Positions 42,568 through 51,240 of a DNA stretch of 64,000 nt are shown piece by piece. A model generated the notes under the pieces. It searched no databases, was not told the DNA's origin, and saw only the letters and a list, made by a program, of their open reading frames with translations. The stretch is from Sphingobacterium populi (lineage in GTDB: Bacteria > Bacteroidota > Bacteroidia > Sphingobacteriales > Sphingobacteriaceae): the NCBI RefSeq assembly GCF_001586775.1, contig NZ_LQXS01000001.1, positions 372,001 through 436,000 on the forward strand. Direction: 5' to 3'. The translations under genes were made by a program, and so were the position numbers. How positions within the stretch are numbered: the first letter of the stretch is position 1; each line of letters opens with the position of its first letter.

Positions 42568-44484
42568 ATGAGGAAGAATTTTTGGTGGATTGCAGTAGCT
42601 TGGCTTGCTGTAGCTAGTCAGCAACAACTTATGGCGCAAGAAGCGCCCGACATGCGCCAACGCTTTGAACAGTTGATGTTTGCGGACAAAACCGCTGGCG
42701 AATTAGCGGTGCACGGCCACAGTCACAATGATTATGAGCAAGCAATCCCTTTCTTAACAGCATATCATGCCGGTATAGAGTCCATCGAGGTGGATCTTTT
42801 CTTGCGTGGCGATAGCCTTTATGCCGCGCACGACAAAGAAGATATTCAAGTGGGGCGTACACTGGAGCAATTGTATCTACAACCCTTGGCAGCATTATAC
42901 CGCGCCAATAACCATCATCCATTCGCCGATGCGAACAAAAACCTGCAACTCTTATTCGATTTCAAAGAAGATTATCAGCGATTGATGCCTGCATTGATCA
43001 AGCTATTGCAGTCCTACGACTTTATGTTCGACCATCATCAATCGGCTCATCCAGTACGCATCGTGATTAGTGGCAATATGCCGCCAGCCGAACTGTTCGC
43101 TCAGTTTCCATCGTGGGTCTTGTTTGATGGTCGGCCGAATATCGCATACACCGAAGTGCAGCGTCAGCACTTGGGGATGATTAGTCAAGATTTAAAGGCT
43201 TACAGCCAATGGAATGGCAAAGCTGTACCTCCAAAAGCCGAAATGCAAAAGATCATGCAAGACAGTCAGCGCGCCAAAGAATGGGGCATTTCCTTTCGCT
43301 TGTGGGGCACGGCAGACAATGTGAATACGTGGATGGTACTGGAGAAAATGGGCGTAAGTTTGCTCAATACCGATCATCCAGCGAAGCTGAAAATCTATTT
43401 AGACGAGTTGAATGCTTCCCGATTTCAGCTTGTCAAGCCGTACGAAGTATATACACCAAGCTACAAAAGCGATGGTACTGACAAAGAAATTCGTAATGTG
43501 ATTTTGATGATTGGCGATGGGATGGGATTAGGTCATCTGCAAACGGCCATTATCGCCAATCGTGGCCAATCCAATATGCAAAAGATGCGTCACATCGGTT
43601 TTTCATCGACCACGTCGTATAGTCCGAGCAATACCGATTCTGGTGCGGGCGGCACCGCCATCGCGACCGGATCCAAAACCTATAATGGCTACCTGAGTGT
43701 AGATACCAACGGAACTGCTTTGCCCGCTATTCCAGATCGCATTCGGAGTTTAGGGATGCGCTCGGGGATTATTTCTACCGGCGATGTTTCGGATGCAACA
43801 CCTGCATCTTTTTATGCCAAAAATCCGGATCGTAATGCTTCGGAAGCGATTTCACGGTCGCTCTTGACGAATACCACGGTAGATGTATTAATCGGCGGTA
43901 CGCCCGAACAGTATCGCCATAAACAGCCGTACGAGCAGTTCAAAAATGAGTTGACCAAAAACGGATTTGCCTTGGTAAATACTGTGGCGGATTTTGAGCA
44001 ATCCGACGCAGAAAAGATCATCACTTTTATGCCAGACTCACTCACACGCCCAGTCAAAGAGGGCAGAGGCGCTGTGCTGTCGCAATTGTTGAACCTCACG
44101 ATCAATAAGCTAGATAAGCGCGACAAAGGTTTCTTTATCATGGCCGAAAGTGCGCAGATTGACTATGGCGGTCACGCCCGTGATTTGACCTATGTAGCGA
44201 CGGAAACATTGGATTTTGATCAAGCCGTAGGAGAGGCTTTGCGCTTTGCGGATGCCGACGGCCATACTTTGGTTTTGGTGACGGCCGACCACGAAACGGG
44301 TGCGCTAAGTTTACTAGATGCAGATGCCGCAAAGGGTAGCATTCAAGGAAATTTTGCTTCAAACGATCATAGCAGTATACTCGTGCCTGTGATGGCTTAC
44401 GGTCCCGGCGCACAGTCTTTTATTGGTTTTTATGAGAATACAGAAATATTTCATCGTTTGATGAAGCTCTTGGAGAAAAAGTAA
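42568..44484 (+). CDS. Phosphodiesterase (AIM6/GDPD-like)-alkaline phosphatase fusion
   Basis: A 638-residue secreted two-domain enzyme. After a signal peptide (to about residue 24, MAQE) the first domain (about 45-285) opens HGHSHNDYEQAIP (49-61) and continues IEVDLFLRGDSLYAAHD, the pattern of AIM6/PI-PLC-like and GDPD phosphodiesterases. The second domain (about 300-638) is an alkaline phosphatase: metal-binding IGDGMG (315-320), nucleophile motif DSGAGGTA (Ser358), DYGGHARD and ADHETG. Together they could cut a phosphodiester and then release inorganic phosphate. It ends the ECF/FecR/SusCD locus, implying import of the cleaved organic part or of phosphate. Fusion is the notable point; both active sites look intact. 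Confidence 0.85.
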   Translation: MRKNFWWIAVAWLAVASQQQLMAQEAPDMRQRFEQLMFADKTAGELAVHGHSHNDYEQAIPFLTAYHAGIESIEVDLFLRGDSLYAAHDKEDIQVGRTLEQLYLQPLAALYRANNHHPFADANKNLQLLFDFKEDYQRLMPALIKLLQSYDFMFDHHQSAHPVRIVISGNMPPAELFAQFPSWVLFDGRPNIAYTEVQRQHLGMISQDLKAYSQWNGKAVPPKAEMQKIMQDSQRAKEWGISFRLWGTADNVNTWMVLEKMGVSLLNTDHPAKLKIYLDELNASRFQLVKPYEVYTPSYKSDGTDKEIRNVILMIGDGMGLGHLQTAIIANRGQSNMQKMRHIGFSSTTSYSPSNTDSGAGGTAIATGSKTYNGYLSVDTNGTALPAIPDRIRSLGMRSGIISTGDVSDATPASFYAKNPDRNASEAISRSLLTNTTVDVLIGGTPEQYRHKQPYEQFKNELTKNGFALVNTVADFEQSDAEKIITFMPDSLTRPVKEGRGAVLSQLLNLTINKLDKRDKGFFIMAESAQIDYGGHARDLTYVATETLDFDQAVGEALRFADADGHTLVLVTADHETGALSLLDADAAKGSIQGNFASNDHSSILVPVMAYGPGAQSFIGFYENTEIFHRLMKLLEKK

Positions 44485-44504
44485 TAATAGATTTTCAAGA
44501 TGCC

Positions 44505-44547
44505 AAAGGTTGCCCGTTTATATGAATGTGCAACCTTTGTTGTTTTT
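44505..44547 (+). terminator. Terminator after the phosphatase fusion
   Basis: AAAGGTTGC (44505-44513) pairs with GCAACCTTT (44530-44538), followed by GTTGTTTTT. Confidence 0.8.
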
Positions 44548-44586
44548 GGGAACTTATAAATCCTATTAACTACGTGAACTTTTTTG

Positions 44587-44650
44587 AACCTTATTAACCC
44601 TCCAACTTTCTAAGCTTTATTAACCCTATCGACTCTCTAAACCTTAAGAG
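44587..44650. repeat. Degenerate TTATTAACC repeat array, left copy
   Basis: Units resembling AACCTTATTAACCYT recur roughly every 10-20 bases and end with CTCTCTAAACCTTA. A second array at 45164-45215 shares CTCTCTAAACCTTA and TTAACCTTAT. Confidence 0.5.
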
Positions 44651-44726
44651 ACACTTTTTCCCATTTTACCGAATTTATTATTATTTTTAGTAACATTAAT
44701 CACGAAGTTTTAAAGCCAACATATAT

Positions 44727-45101
44727 ATGATGTATCGATTAGGACTCACAATAGTAATCTTTGCCAGCTGTTTTACTACCGCATTTGCGCAATCGTATCC
44801 GGAAACGACTACGCAGGAAGAATATCGTATTCCTACATATGCTCACATTCAATTGGAACCAGGATTTTGGTCTAGCAAATTGGGCGTAAATGTTGATTTG
44901 GGTGATTCCGACGAACAAGTAGAAGAAGGTAAAAGGCTGTCAAACATTTTATCTCAGACTAGATCCTATGCAGCGGTGCTGAACCACATGGCAGAATTAG
45001 GTTATGAGCTGATAAACACGCTTAACATAACTTCTAGTAGTAATGGATCAAGTGGCTCCTACAGAATAGTATATATCATGAAGAAAGTAGAAACTGATTA
45101 G
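44727..45101 (+). CDS. Small secreted hypothetical protein (124 aa)
   Basis: A 124-residue protein with a clear signal peptide ending at TTAFAQS. The mature part has no cysteine and no motif I recognise; segment LSNILSQTRSYAAVLNHMAELGYELINTL, then SGSYRIVYIMKK, suggests a small DUF4177-like alpha/beta fold (helix followed by a beta hairpin). Start ATG 44727 or 44730. It is a single gene flanked on both sides by AT-rich TTATTAACC repeat arrays, at the left edge of the accessory island. Confidence 0.6.
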   Translation: MMYRLGLTIVIFASCFTTAFAQSYPETTTQEEYRIPTYAHIQLEPGFWSSKLGVNVDLGDSDEQVEEGKRLSNILSQTRSYAAVLNHMAELGYELINTLNITSSSNGSSGSYRIVYIMKKVETD

Positions 45102-45163
45102 GTTCACCAGCAATTTGCTACGGCAACAGCGATATATTTATTGTAATTAGTCTTCAACCATAT

Positions 45164-45215
45164 TAACCTTATCAACATTATCAACTCTCTAAACCTTATT
45201 AACCTTATAAAATAT
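45164..45215. repeat. Degenerate TTATTAACC repeat array, right copy
   Basis: Repeats of ATTAACCTTATCAACATTATC type and a copy of CTCTCTAAACCTTATTAACC. With the array at 44587-44650 it brackets the 124-aa gene. Confidence 0.5.
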
Positions 45216-45392
45216 CTAAATATTATAAATAATAATTAATTTATTTAAAATAATCATTATCTTTATCTTAGTTATTATAGCGACAAGACGGATTGAGGCA
45301 TCAGCCTCATTCTTTTACGATGTCACTCATACAAGAAAACCGCTAATTTTCCCTTTGAGTTGACTTTGAGCTCGCTTACTATTGGATTTTGC

Positions 45393-45400
45393 TATCTTTG
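45393..45400 (+). promoter_or_regulatory. -7 box for the structured RNA candidate
   Basis: TATCTTTG is an exact TAnnTTTG match. A TTTG at 45365-45368 lies 24 bases upstream, slightly longer than the usual 19-21. Predicted start near 45406 coincides with the base of the predicted RNA rod. Confidence 0.5.
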
Positions 45401-45405
45401 AAGAG

Positions 45406-45519
45406 ATGCTCTCCAATAGGGCGAGTCTCATGTTAGTCTTTGGGGAACCACAGCTTCGGTTGTGGTGGTTCTTAGCGGTACCACTTGCAAAGCTTTGAGG
45501 CTCGCCCTATTGGCATATC
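45406..45519 (+). ncRNA. Structured RNA candidate, rod-like fold
   Basis: The outer stem CCAATAGGGCGAGTCTC (45413-45429) pairs with GAGGCTCGCCCTATTGG (45497-45513) over 17 bp with one G-U pair. Inside it CTTTG/CAAAG (45438-45442 with 45488-45492) and an apical stem capped by a C(UUCG)G tetraloop (45454-45459) continue the rod. A promoter-like box ends just before it, and no ORF covers it. About 110 nt with a single long interrupted hairpin resembles 6S-type RNAs described in Bacteroidota, but I cannot confirm the family. Confidence 0.5.
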
Positions 45520-45636
45520 TAACCATTCCAATATTGCTTCCCTTACTTTTTCTTGAGTTACATCAGTTGTATAATCGTCGTGTTTCGGCTTTTTTAGGAG
45601 TGGATTAATGGTTTATGCTACCGCCAAAGCCGAGTA

Positions 45637-45716
45637 GGAGCGTAGTGCAGGTTTTTTGTGATGATTTTTTAGGTTAATTAGGGTTTTTCATATCTAGGAC
45701 GACTTGCCTACGCTCC
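45637..45716. repeat. Inverted repeat, GGAGCGTAG
   Basis: GGAGCGTAG (45637-45645) and CTACGCTCC (45708-45716) are exact inverted copies about 60 bases apart. A variant, GGAGCGAAG followed by GATAGGCAGGCAA, occurs near 45771-45800. These may be remnants of a small mobile or extragenic repeat. Confidence 0.4.
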
Positions 45717-45846
45717 CCACACGATGTATTTGATGCCACTACACGCAATAGTATAATGGCTCGAGGATACGGAGCGAAGTCTACGATAGGCAGGCAAATC
45801 TTAAGCTGTCACATCACATAATGCCAAAGCCCTGCCGCAATAGCTC

Positions 45847-45896
45847 CAACAAGATTTATCACAGCGCGCTAGCGCTGTGTTCCTCGGGTCTTGTTG
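45847..45896. repeat. Nested hairpin
   Basis: The outer arms CAACAAGA (45847-45854) and TCTTGTTG (45889-45896) enclose a perfect inner palindrome CACAGCGC-GCTA-GCGCTGTG (45860-45879). GC-rich core in an AT-rich stretch; a small hairpin element or terminator without T tract. Confidence 0.45.
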
Positions 45897-46123
45897 TTAA
45901 AGGTATTTGAATTGTTGTTTTTAAATTTGTGTCTACAAACAACTGGCTTAAGTTGATCCTAATGCTGTGAGTGAGTAAGATTAAAGGCCGAGATACTTCA
46001 CTTATTATTTTAATTCCCGACTACAATCTTAACCGATAGCAATCGCTTGCTATCTCAAACATTTTGTATCAGTTATTATTTGAAAGATACTTTATTTACA
46101 ACACAAGCGGAAAGGAGAAGACT

Positions 46124-47313
46124 TTATTTGAAAAACTTCTCCATTTTAGTTCTTAAAGGCGATTTGTCTCGAAATTCAAATTTAACATCGGGGTAGAAAT
46201 CATCGATATTTATACTACGCGCAAAATTTAAATCTGGAATATTTTTAATTAGATTATACTTTGTTATTAAATATGAATTTGACTGGCTGGCTGTTGCGTC
46301 AATTTTATCAAATTCCCATACTCTACCTAACATTGATATGCTATTAAAAAACAGGATATATTGCTCTGGTGTAGACAGTTGGGCTCTCAAAGTTTTAGTA
46401 TATTCATATTTTTCTTTATAAGTAAATATTTCCTGTTGATTTATATACGTAACAGTCTGATAAAGATGACGATAATAATGCCCTAATTTTGCTTGATGAC
46501 CACCGTAAAACTTAAAAAAAGTTGGATAAAAATCGTTATATGAGTAAAAAAAATCTTTTACTGCGGATAATTTTGATTCATAATAATCTTTAAATTCTTG
46601 ATCTGCCATTTTCCACTCTAAAAAGTATTCTGAATCTTTGTGCGGTTTTACAGCAAAATATGTGAGTATGATTTCTAAAAATCTGGACTTATATGTGTGC
46701 CTAAAAATGCCAGTAATGGTTTTTATACCATTCTCCGATACACCAAAAAATACAATTGCGTATGCAATATCACAAAGAGCCCAGTTTTTCAAATCTATAT
46801 TATCTCTGACACTTTTAACTTTTTTACTTTTCTCTAGATAGTTTTTATCATAAAGTTCCTCAATTGAACATTCTTCTATAAATATTGCTAACTCATTAAC
46901 ACAAGTCCTGATTTGATCTAAGATAAATGAAAATGTAGCTCTTCCTAATAAATTCGGAGTTTTATTTGCCATTATTATAAGGATTATTATAATAAATAGT
47001 GTTGGCATTATCTACGTGAATTTTAATTAAAGTAAATATTCTTGCTTCTTTTTTCTCCTTAAGATTTGTTATAGATTGATCTGCATATATATGTTTTGTA
47101 AACAAGAATAATTCCGCTTAATGATATTATAGTACCAAAGATACCGCCAATGTAATCTCCTACAGCACCAGACTCAACAACTGATACTTTTGTATCTCCC
47201 CAAGGAGTGTAATTAACACGTAGAGAGTAAAGGAAATATGAAACAATAATAAAACCAATTATTAACAAAACAATTGATAAAGCCAATAGCGACCTATTTA
47301 TAACTTTTGTCAT
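46124..47313 (-). pseudogene. AbiC-like (putAbiC) phage-defence gene, two frameshifts
   Basis: Three frames must be joined. From ATG 47313: two membrane segments (LLALSIVLLIIGFIIVSYFL; VGDYIGGIFGTIISLSGIIL) ending YKTYI. The frame then moves by one near 47078-47085 to ADQSITNLKEKKEARIFTLI and KIHVDNANTIYY. It moves again near 46970 to PNLLGRATFSFILDQIRTCV and onward to the stop at 46124. The order - two N-terminal membrane helices with GDYIGG..GT, a short FTLIKIH helix and a C-terminal cytoplasmic domain - matches the putAbiC abortive-infection family. Rebuilt length is about 395 residues. It follows the TIGR04141 gene by 16 bases, so the two form an operon. AT-rich composition suggests acquisition by transfer. 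Whether the lesions are real cannot be told from sequence. Confidence 0.65.
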
Positions 47314-47329
47314 AGATTCAATATAATGA

Positions 47330-48922
47330 TTAAACGTTTGAAGGTAGTAATACAAAAGAAAAGATACACTTATATCCTGCAAAATTCAGACTTTTTCTTA
47401 CCATATTATAGAAAGTGACTTTACTGAAAAAGGGAATTTCCTTTTTCTGTGTTGCACCAATCACACTAACGTACATAATAGTGTAACTATTAGGTGTATA
47501 AGGTAATTGCAGCGGATCTAATCCCAGATCACCAAGGTGCTTGTTAAACTGAGATAAAATTTTTTCCTCCTGCTTTAAAATCACACCACTATAACTTCCC
47601 TGTGCCAGTAAGTGACTGAGTGTAGAGGAGGACTTACCCATCTTTACATGTATAAATGTTCTATTTTTTGAATCGTATACATCACATACTTCATTATTAT
47701 CTTTTCCAAGGCCCCGCTTTTTCGCAAGCTCATGTCCGAGATCGAAAAGGTGTCGCTCATTTTTTGAAGCGTCACAAATCTCTTTATTATAGTCGGACTC
47801 TTTTATCTTTGTTTTTGAAGGTGTTGGGAAATTATTATCAGCAACGCATGAAGCAAAGTAATCACTAACTTCTTTATAAAATGACGGTGAAATCTCGTAC
47901 CAACTGCCTTCTGATAGTATAAATTTTTCTTCCTGTATAGCCGTCTCCCAAGCTAGGCATCTGTGTAAAAGCCACGAATTCTCTTTTCCATTTTCACCTA
48001 GAGTGTGAACTTTATAATTGTCAAGATTTTCTAATGATATTTTTTTTCTTTCCTCTTTTCCTATATCTTTTTTCCAATCTATCATTGATGGCATTCCATA
48101 TTTTTCTTTTAACGATAAACGACTTCTGTCACCAGTACTAAATACGAAGTCCTTATTAACTACATCCTCTCCAAAAAAAACCGGTGGAATAAAATGCAAC
48201 TCTTCCAAACTTCCCTTTTTTAGTTCTTGAACTAACAGTTTATCAAGTTTTTCTTTAAGTGCACGATCCCTGATCAAAGATATGTTGTCTAACCACGGAT
48301 AGTCTTTTTGATAATGCTTCGAAAGGTATTGTGTATGTATCTTCTTTAATATTTTCTCTAGTTCTAGTAATGATTCGACGTTCTTAAAAAGTCTCAAACT
48401 ATCTTTACCATCAAGGGAATCCCCTAGCTCCAAATTTGATGAAATCTTACCGACAATTCCTCGCAGAATATCTTTTTCTTTATTTATCTCAAAGCCTTCT
48501 GGTGTTGTTCCGAGCGAGGCTAGTTTTTTAGTTTTTTGAGAATTTAGCTCGGGCTTAGTGGTATCAATTTGACGAATTTCGTTCTTCGGTATACTATTGA
48601 TTGCCGCACGTAGTCCAAAATTGTATTCAATCTTTGTCATATCTAGTAGATGGACTCCCATTCCAAGCGGAATAGCAAATATTCTTCCTGAAACTGTTAT
48701 CGTCAATACTGCATATGAAGACGAGTTTTTAAAATTTTGTGTAGAAACATCAAATGTTTCATTTAAAAAATATGCCCAGTCTGGAATGTTTCTTTTGCTC
48801 TTTCGGTAAAATACTGTGAAGTTATCCTTAATATCACTTGAGAGATTTTTTACTTTAAAAATCTCACTTCCACTCTTGACATCTTCTTTTATAAGGTATA
48901 TAGTTGGTTTAATAAATGACAT
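47330..48922 (-). CDS. TIGR04141/DUF6119-family sporadic protein, probable defence gene
   Basis: A 530-residue protein of the sporadically distributed TIGR04141 (DUF6119) family, recognised from the opening KPTIYLIKEDVKSG, the early FAIPLGMGVHLLDMTKIEYN and FGLRAAINSIPKNEIRQIDT, the mid-part LHRCLAWETAIQEEKFILSE with its WYEISPSFY motif, and the late LFDLGHELAK and TFIHVKMGKSSSTLSHLLAQ. The latter, with DVYDSKNRTFIHVK, looks like a PD-(D/E)xK-nuclease-type D...HVK core, which is inference. Family members occur near restriction and abortive-infection genes. Composition is much more AT-rich than the surrounding loci. It is followed 16 bases later by the broken AbiC-like gene. Confidence 0.7.
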   Translation of the reverse strand: MSFIKPTIYLIKEDVKSGSEIFKVKNLSSDIKDNFTVFYRKSKRNIPDWAYFLNETFDVSTQNFKNSSSYAVLTITVSGRIFAIPLGMGVHLLDMTKIEYNFGLRAAINSIPKNEIRQIDTTKPELNSQKTKKLASLGTTPEGFEINKEKDILRGIVGKISSNLELGDSLDGKDSLRLFKNVESLLELEKILKKIHTQYLSKHYQKDYPWLDNISLIRDRALKEKLDKLLVQELKKGSLEELHFIPPVFFGEDVVNKDFVFSTGDRSRLSLKEKYGMPSMIDWKKDIGKEERKKISLENLDNYKVHTLGENGKENSWLLHRCLAWETAIQEEKFILSEGSWYEISPSFYKEVSDYFASCVADNNFPTPSKTKIKESDYNKEICDASKNERHLFDLGHELAKKRGLGKDNNEVCDVYDSKNRTFIHVKMGKSSSTLSHLLAQGSYSGVILKQEEKILSQFNKHLGDLGLDPLQLPYTPNSYTIMYVSVIGATQKKEIPFFSKVTFYNMVRKSLNFAGYKCIFSFVLLPSNV

Positions 48923-49422
48923 AAACTTAAAATGATATTAATTTAAAATTTGGAGTAGTAAGCGAAGTTATCATTGAAAGGGCCGTAAAAAAAGCTAAGA
49001 AGCTTAATAATGTAGCGATTGCCGTCACGCCAGCAGAGTGGTAAAAATGTAATATTCATAGGTGTGTTAGGGTTAATAACAGCACTAAGATAGGCGATTA
49101 GCTCAACAAAAAAAATGCGGTTTCCCGTAAAAGAGATAAATGTGGCTTTTGGTCTACTTTTGAGATTACCCTATCGTTCCTCTTCGCAAGGACGACGTTA
49201 AACCAAGCTAAGAAAGTCCATTGATCGGCATCTCCTTAACCTTTGATCGGCATGTACCTCACGTTTGTACGTACAGTAATAATACATAACCAATACAGTA
49301 CCAATACATAAAATGCCTATGTTAGTTACACTAACAATACACTAACGATACGGGAAAGGTTAAGTAATGGTGAATTAATGGCCAAACAATGCCCTACATC
49401 TTACCCCAAAAAAGCGATGTAT
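48923..49422. other. Gap with short repeats at the right edge of the accessory island
   Basis: No gene. It contains a direct repeat TTGATCGGCAT (49221-49231 and 49243-49253), several AATACA/CAATACA units near 49270-49350, and an imperfect REP-like element around 49155-49195. Confidence 0.5.
49157..49195 (-). repeat. REP-like element (GTCxTTGCGAxGAGGAACGA type)
   Basis: On the minus strand it reads CGTCCTTGCGAAGAGGAACG followed by GATAGGGTAATCTC, resembling the widespread extragenic repeat CGTCATTGCGAGGAACGA...GCAATCTC found in many bacterial genomes. Recognition is from memory and the copy is degenerate. Confidence 0.4.
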
Positions 49423-51063
49423 TTACTTCCAAATAGAATCCGCTTCAAACACCTCTAAATTAGTAACATCAATATTATTTCCCCAGAAATGAAAACCTTC
49501 CGTATTCTGACGATCTGGCTTACGCTCCATGGAGTACGAATACCGACCGCCATCGATAAACACCTCGATCGACGTATTGTCGATAAAGATATCAGCCGTT
49601 AGCTCCATGCTGGTCATATCATCGGGCGAATAAAAAACCCCATTGATCGTATTATTATTCATGTCGTAGCCGATAATGCGTTGTCCGAAAAGGTTGAATC
49701 CCGCATCCGTCGCGTGCGATAGCTTGAATGTGGTTTTGATGCGCAGCTGCTTGGCATCGTAATAAGCTTTTAGCCTTTCATTGGCCTGATCGGATTTGAG
49801 ATTAGACCATTTTTGCACAGGAGTAAATAGGCTTTCCACCTCTTTGACCGGTTGGCTGAATAGGCGTACGCCATTATTAGTTTTCTTCAGCGTTAGCTCC
49901 GTGGGCAAAAGAAACATCCCGTTGAATGGCATTCCCGGATGCGCTACGCGTCCCCAACCAATCTGGATTCGTCGGCCATCGCTATCCGGAATATTGGAAA
50001 AGGTCTGCGCCGCGTAGATCGTTCCTGTCCCTAGTTGATGTTTGCCGCTTTCTGGCGTAAATGTTTTGCCGTCAAACGAACCAATCATATACGTGTTGGA
50101 TGCGCCGTACATCACCCATTTCTTATTGTTTTCATCGCCATCGATAGGCAATTCAAACAATTCAGGACATTCCCAAAAACCCGTTGTGTGGCTTTCGTAT
50201 TTCCAGTCTTTCAGATTCGCAGAGGTATAAATCGAGTGGCCATCGCGCTCATTGAGCACCATCACCCAATGTTGTGTAGGCTGATGCCATATGATTTTCG
50301 GATCACGTGTATCGCGGCTATTCCACTTTTCTTTGCTATCGATCACAGGATTTTTGGCGTATTTGGTCCAGGTGCGGCCATTGTCCAAACTGTAGGCCAT
50401 ACATTGCACTTGTCGTTCGCCCGTTTCTGCGGTATAAGATGCCACCATCGCGGGCTTTCCATCTTTTCCGAATCCAGAAGTATTATCATAATCAATCACC
50501 GCCGAACCCGAAAACATCGTTCCCATTTTGTCTGGATGCAATGCTACGGGCAGCTCTTCCCAATGTACCAGATCTTTGCTTACCGCATGTCCCCAAGACA
50601 TGTTTTCCCATTCGCGCTCGTACGGATTATGCTGATAAAAGAGGTGGTATTCGCCTTCGTAGAATATCAAACCATTGGGATCATTGACCCAGCCTCGTTT
50701 TGTGGTGAAGTGAAATTGCGGACGGTTTACTTCCTGATAAATCGAATCTTGTCCGGCGATCTTATCATCTTGATAAATCTTGCTTAGCGCACTTTCATCG
50801 CCATCGTAGCTCAAGGTAATTGTTTTACCTTGGTAGGCCGATACATCCGTGAAAACCCAATATTCGGGATCGCCATGCGCCAGGCGAATGTTGAACTTTC
50901 GATCTTCCTGGCCATCGACCAACATGGTCATGACTTGCCGATCAACTTGCTGTGATATGGGGAAATTAATATAGCGTTTGCTTACTTTGATTTGGATATC
51001 GGCTGCTTGCACGGAAAGCGCAAGACATAGAAAGGCAAGGGTACTGGAGGCTAGTTTATTCAT
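49423..51063 (-). CDS. GH32 fructan hydrolase (levanase/invertase type)
   Basis: A 546-residue secreted GH32 enzyme cutting beta-fructosides such as levan, inulin or sucrose. The signal peptide ends at VQAAD; an N-terminal beta-sandwich (about 22-110) precedes the five-bladed propeller. Catalytic motifs are WVNDPNG (125-131, nucleophile Asp128), RDPKI (253-257, transition-state stabiliser) and ECPEL (298-302, acid/base Glu298), with a C-terminal beta-sandwich ending EVFEADSIWK. The longer frame from 51108 was not used because its first 15 residues precede a normal signal peptide. No fructan transport gene is adjacent, so it is an orphan here. Confidence 0.93.
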   Translation of the reverse strand: MNKLASSTLAFLCLALSVQAADIQIKVSKRYINFPISQQVDRQVMTMLVDGQEDRKFNIRLAHGDPEYWVFTDVSAYQGKTITLSYDGDESALSKIYQDDKIAGQDSIYQEVNRPQFHFTTKRGWVNDPNGLIFYEGEYHLFYQHNPYEREWENMSWGHAVSKDLVHWEELPVALHPDKMGTMFSGSAVIDYDNTSGFGKDGKPAMVASYTAETGERQVQCMAYSLDNGRTWTKYAKNPVIDSKEKWNSRDTRDPKIIWHQPTQHWVMVLNERDGHSIYTSANLKDWKYESHTTGFWECPELFELPIDGDENNKKWVMYGASNTYMIGSFDGKTFTPESGKHQLGTGTIYAAQTFSNIPDSDGRRIQIGWGRVAHPGMPFNGMFLLPTELTLKKTNNGVRLFSQPVKEVESLFTPVQKWSNLKSDQANERLKAYYDAKQLRIKTTFKLSHATDAGFNLFGQRIIGYDMNNNTINGVFYSPDDMTSMELTADIFIDNTSIEVFIDGGRYSYSMERKPDRQNTEGFHFWGNNIDVTNLEVFEADSIWK

Positions 51064-51240
51064 AAGGATAGTATTCGTTATTCGAGGATTTATGTACGCA
51101 TCTACCAAAAATGCAAATTTTGAACATAGTTACCTGTCACAATTGTCTCAATTTCACTTGATAATCGATCAGTTTTATAAAAGGGAGCGGGAATTGCATA
51201 CCTTCGTCAAAGGAAATACCGTAAGCACCAAAATTAAACG

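Noticed and set aside
45841..45896. Integron attC site
   Set aside because: The nested hairpin lacks a proper GTTRRRY core and no integrase is present.
44505..49422. CRISPR array
   Set aside because: The TTATTAACC repeats are short, degenerate and lack regular spacers; no cas genes are present.
50035..50787. 250-codon plus-strand ORF antisense to GH32
   Set aside because: Shadow of the GH32 coding strand; GH32 has full catalytic motifs.
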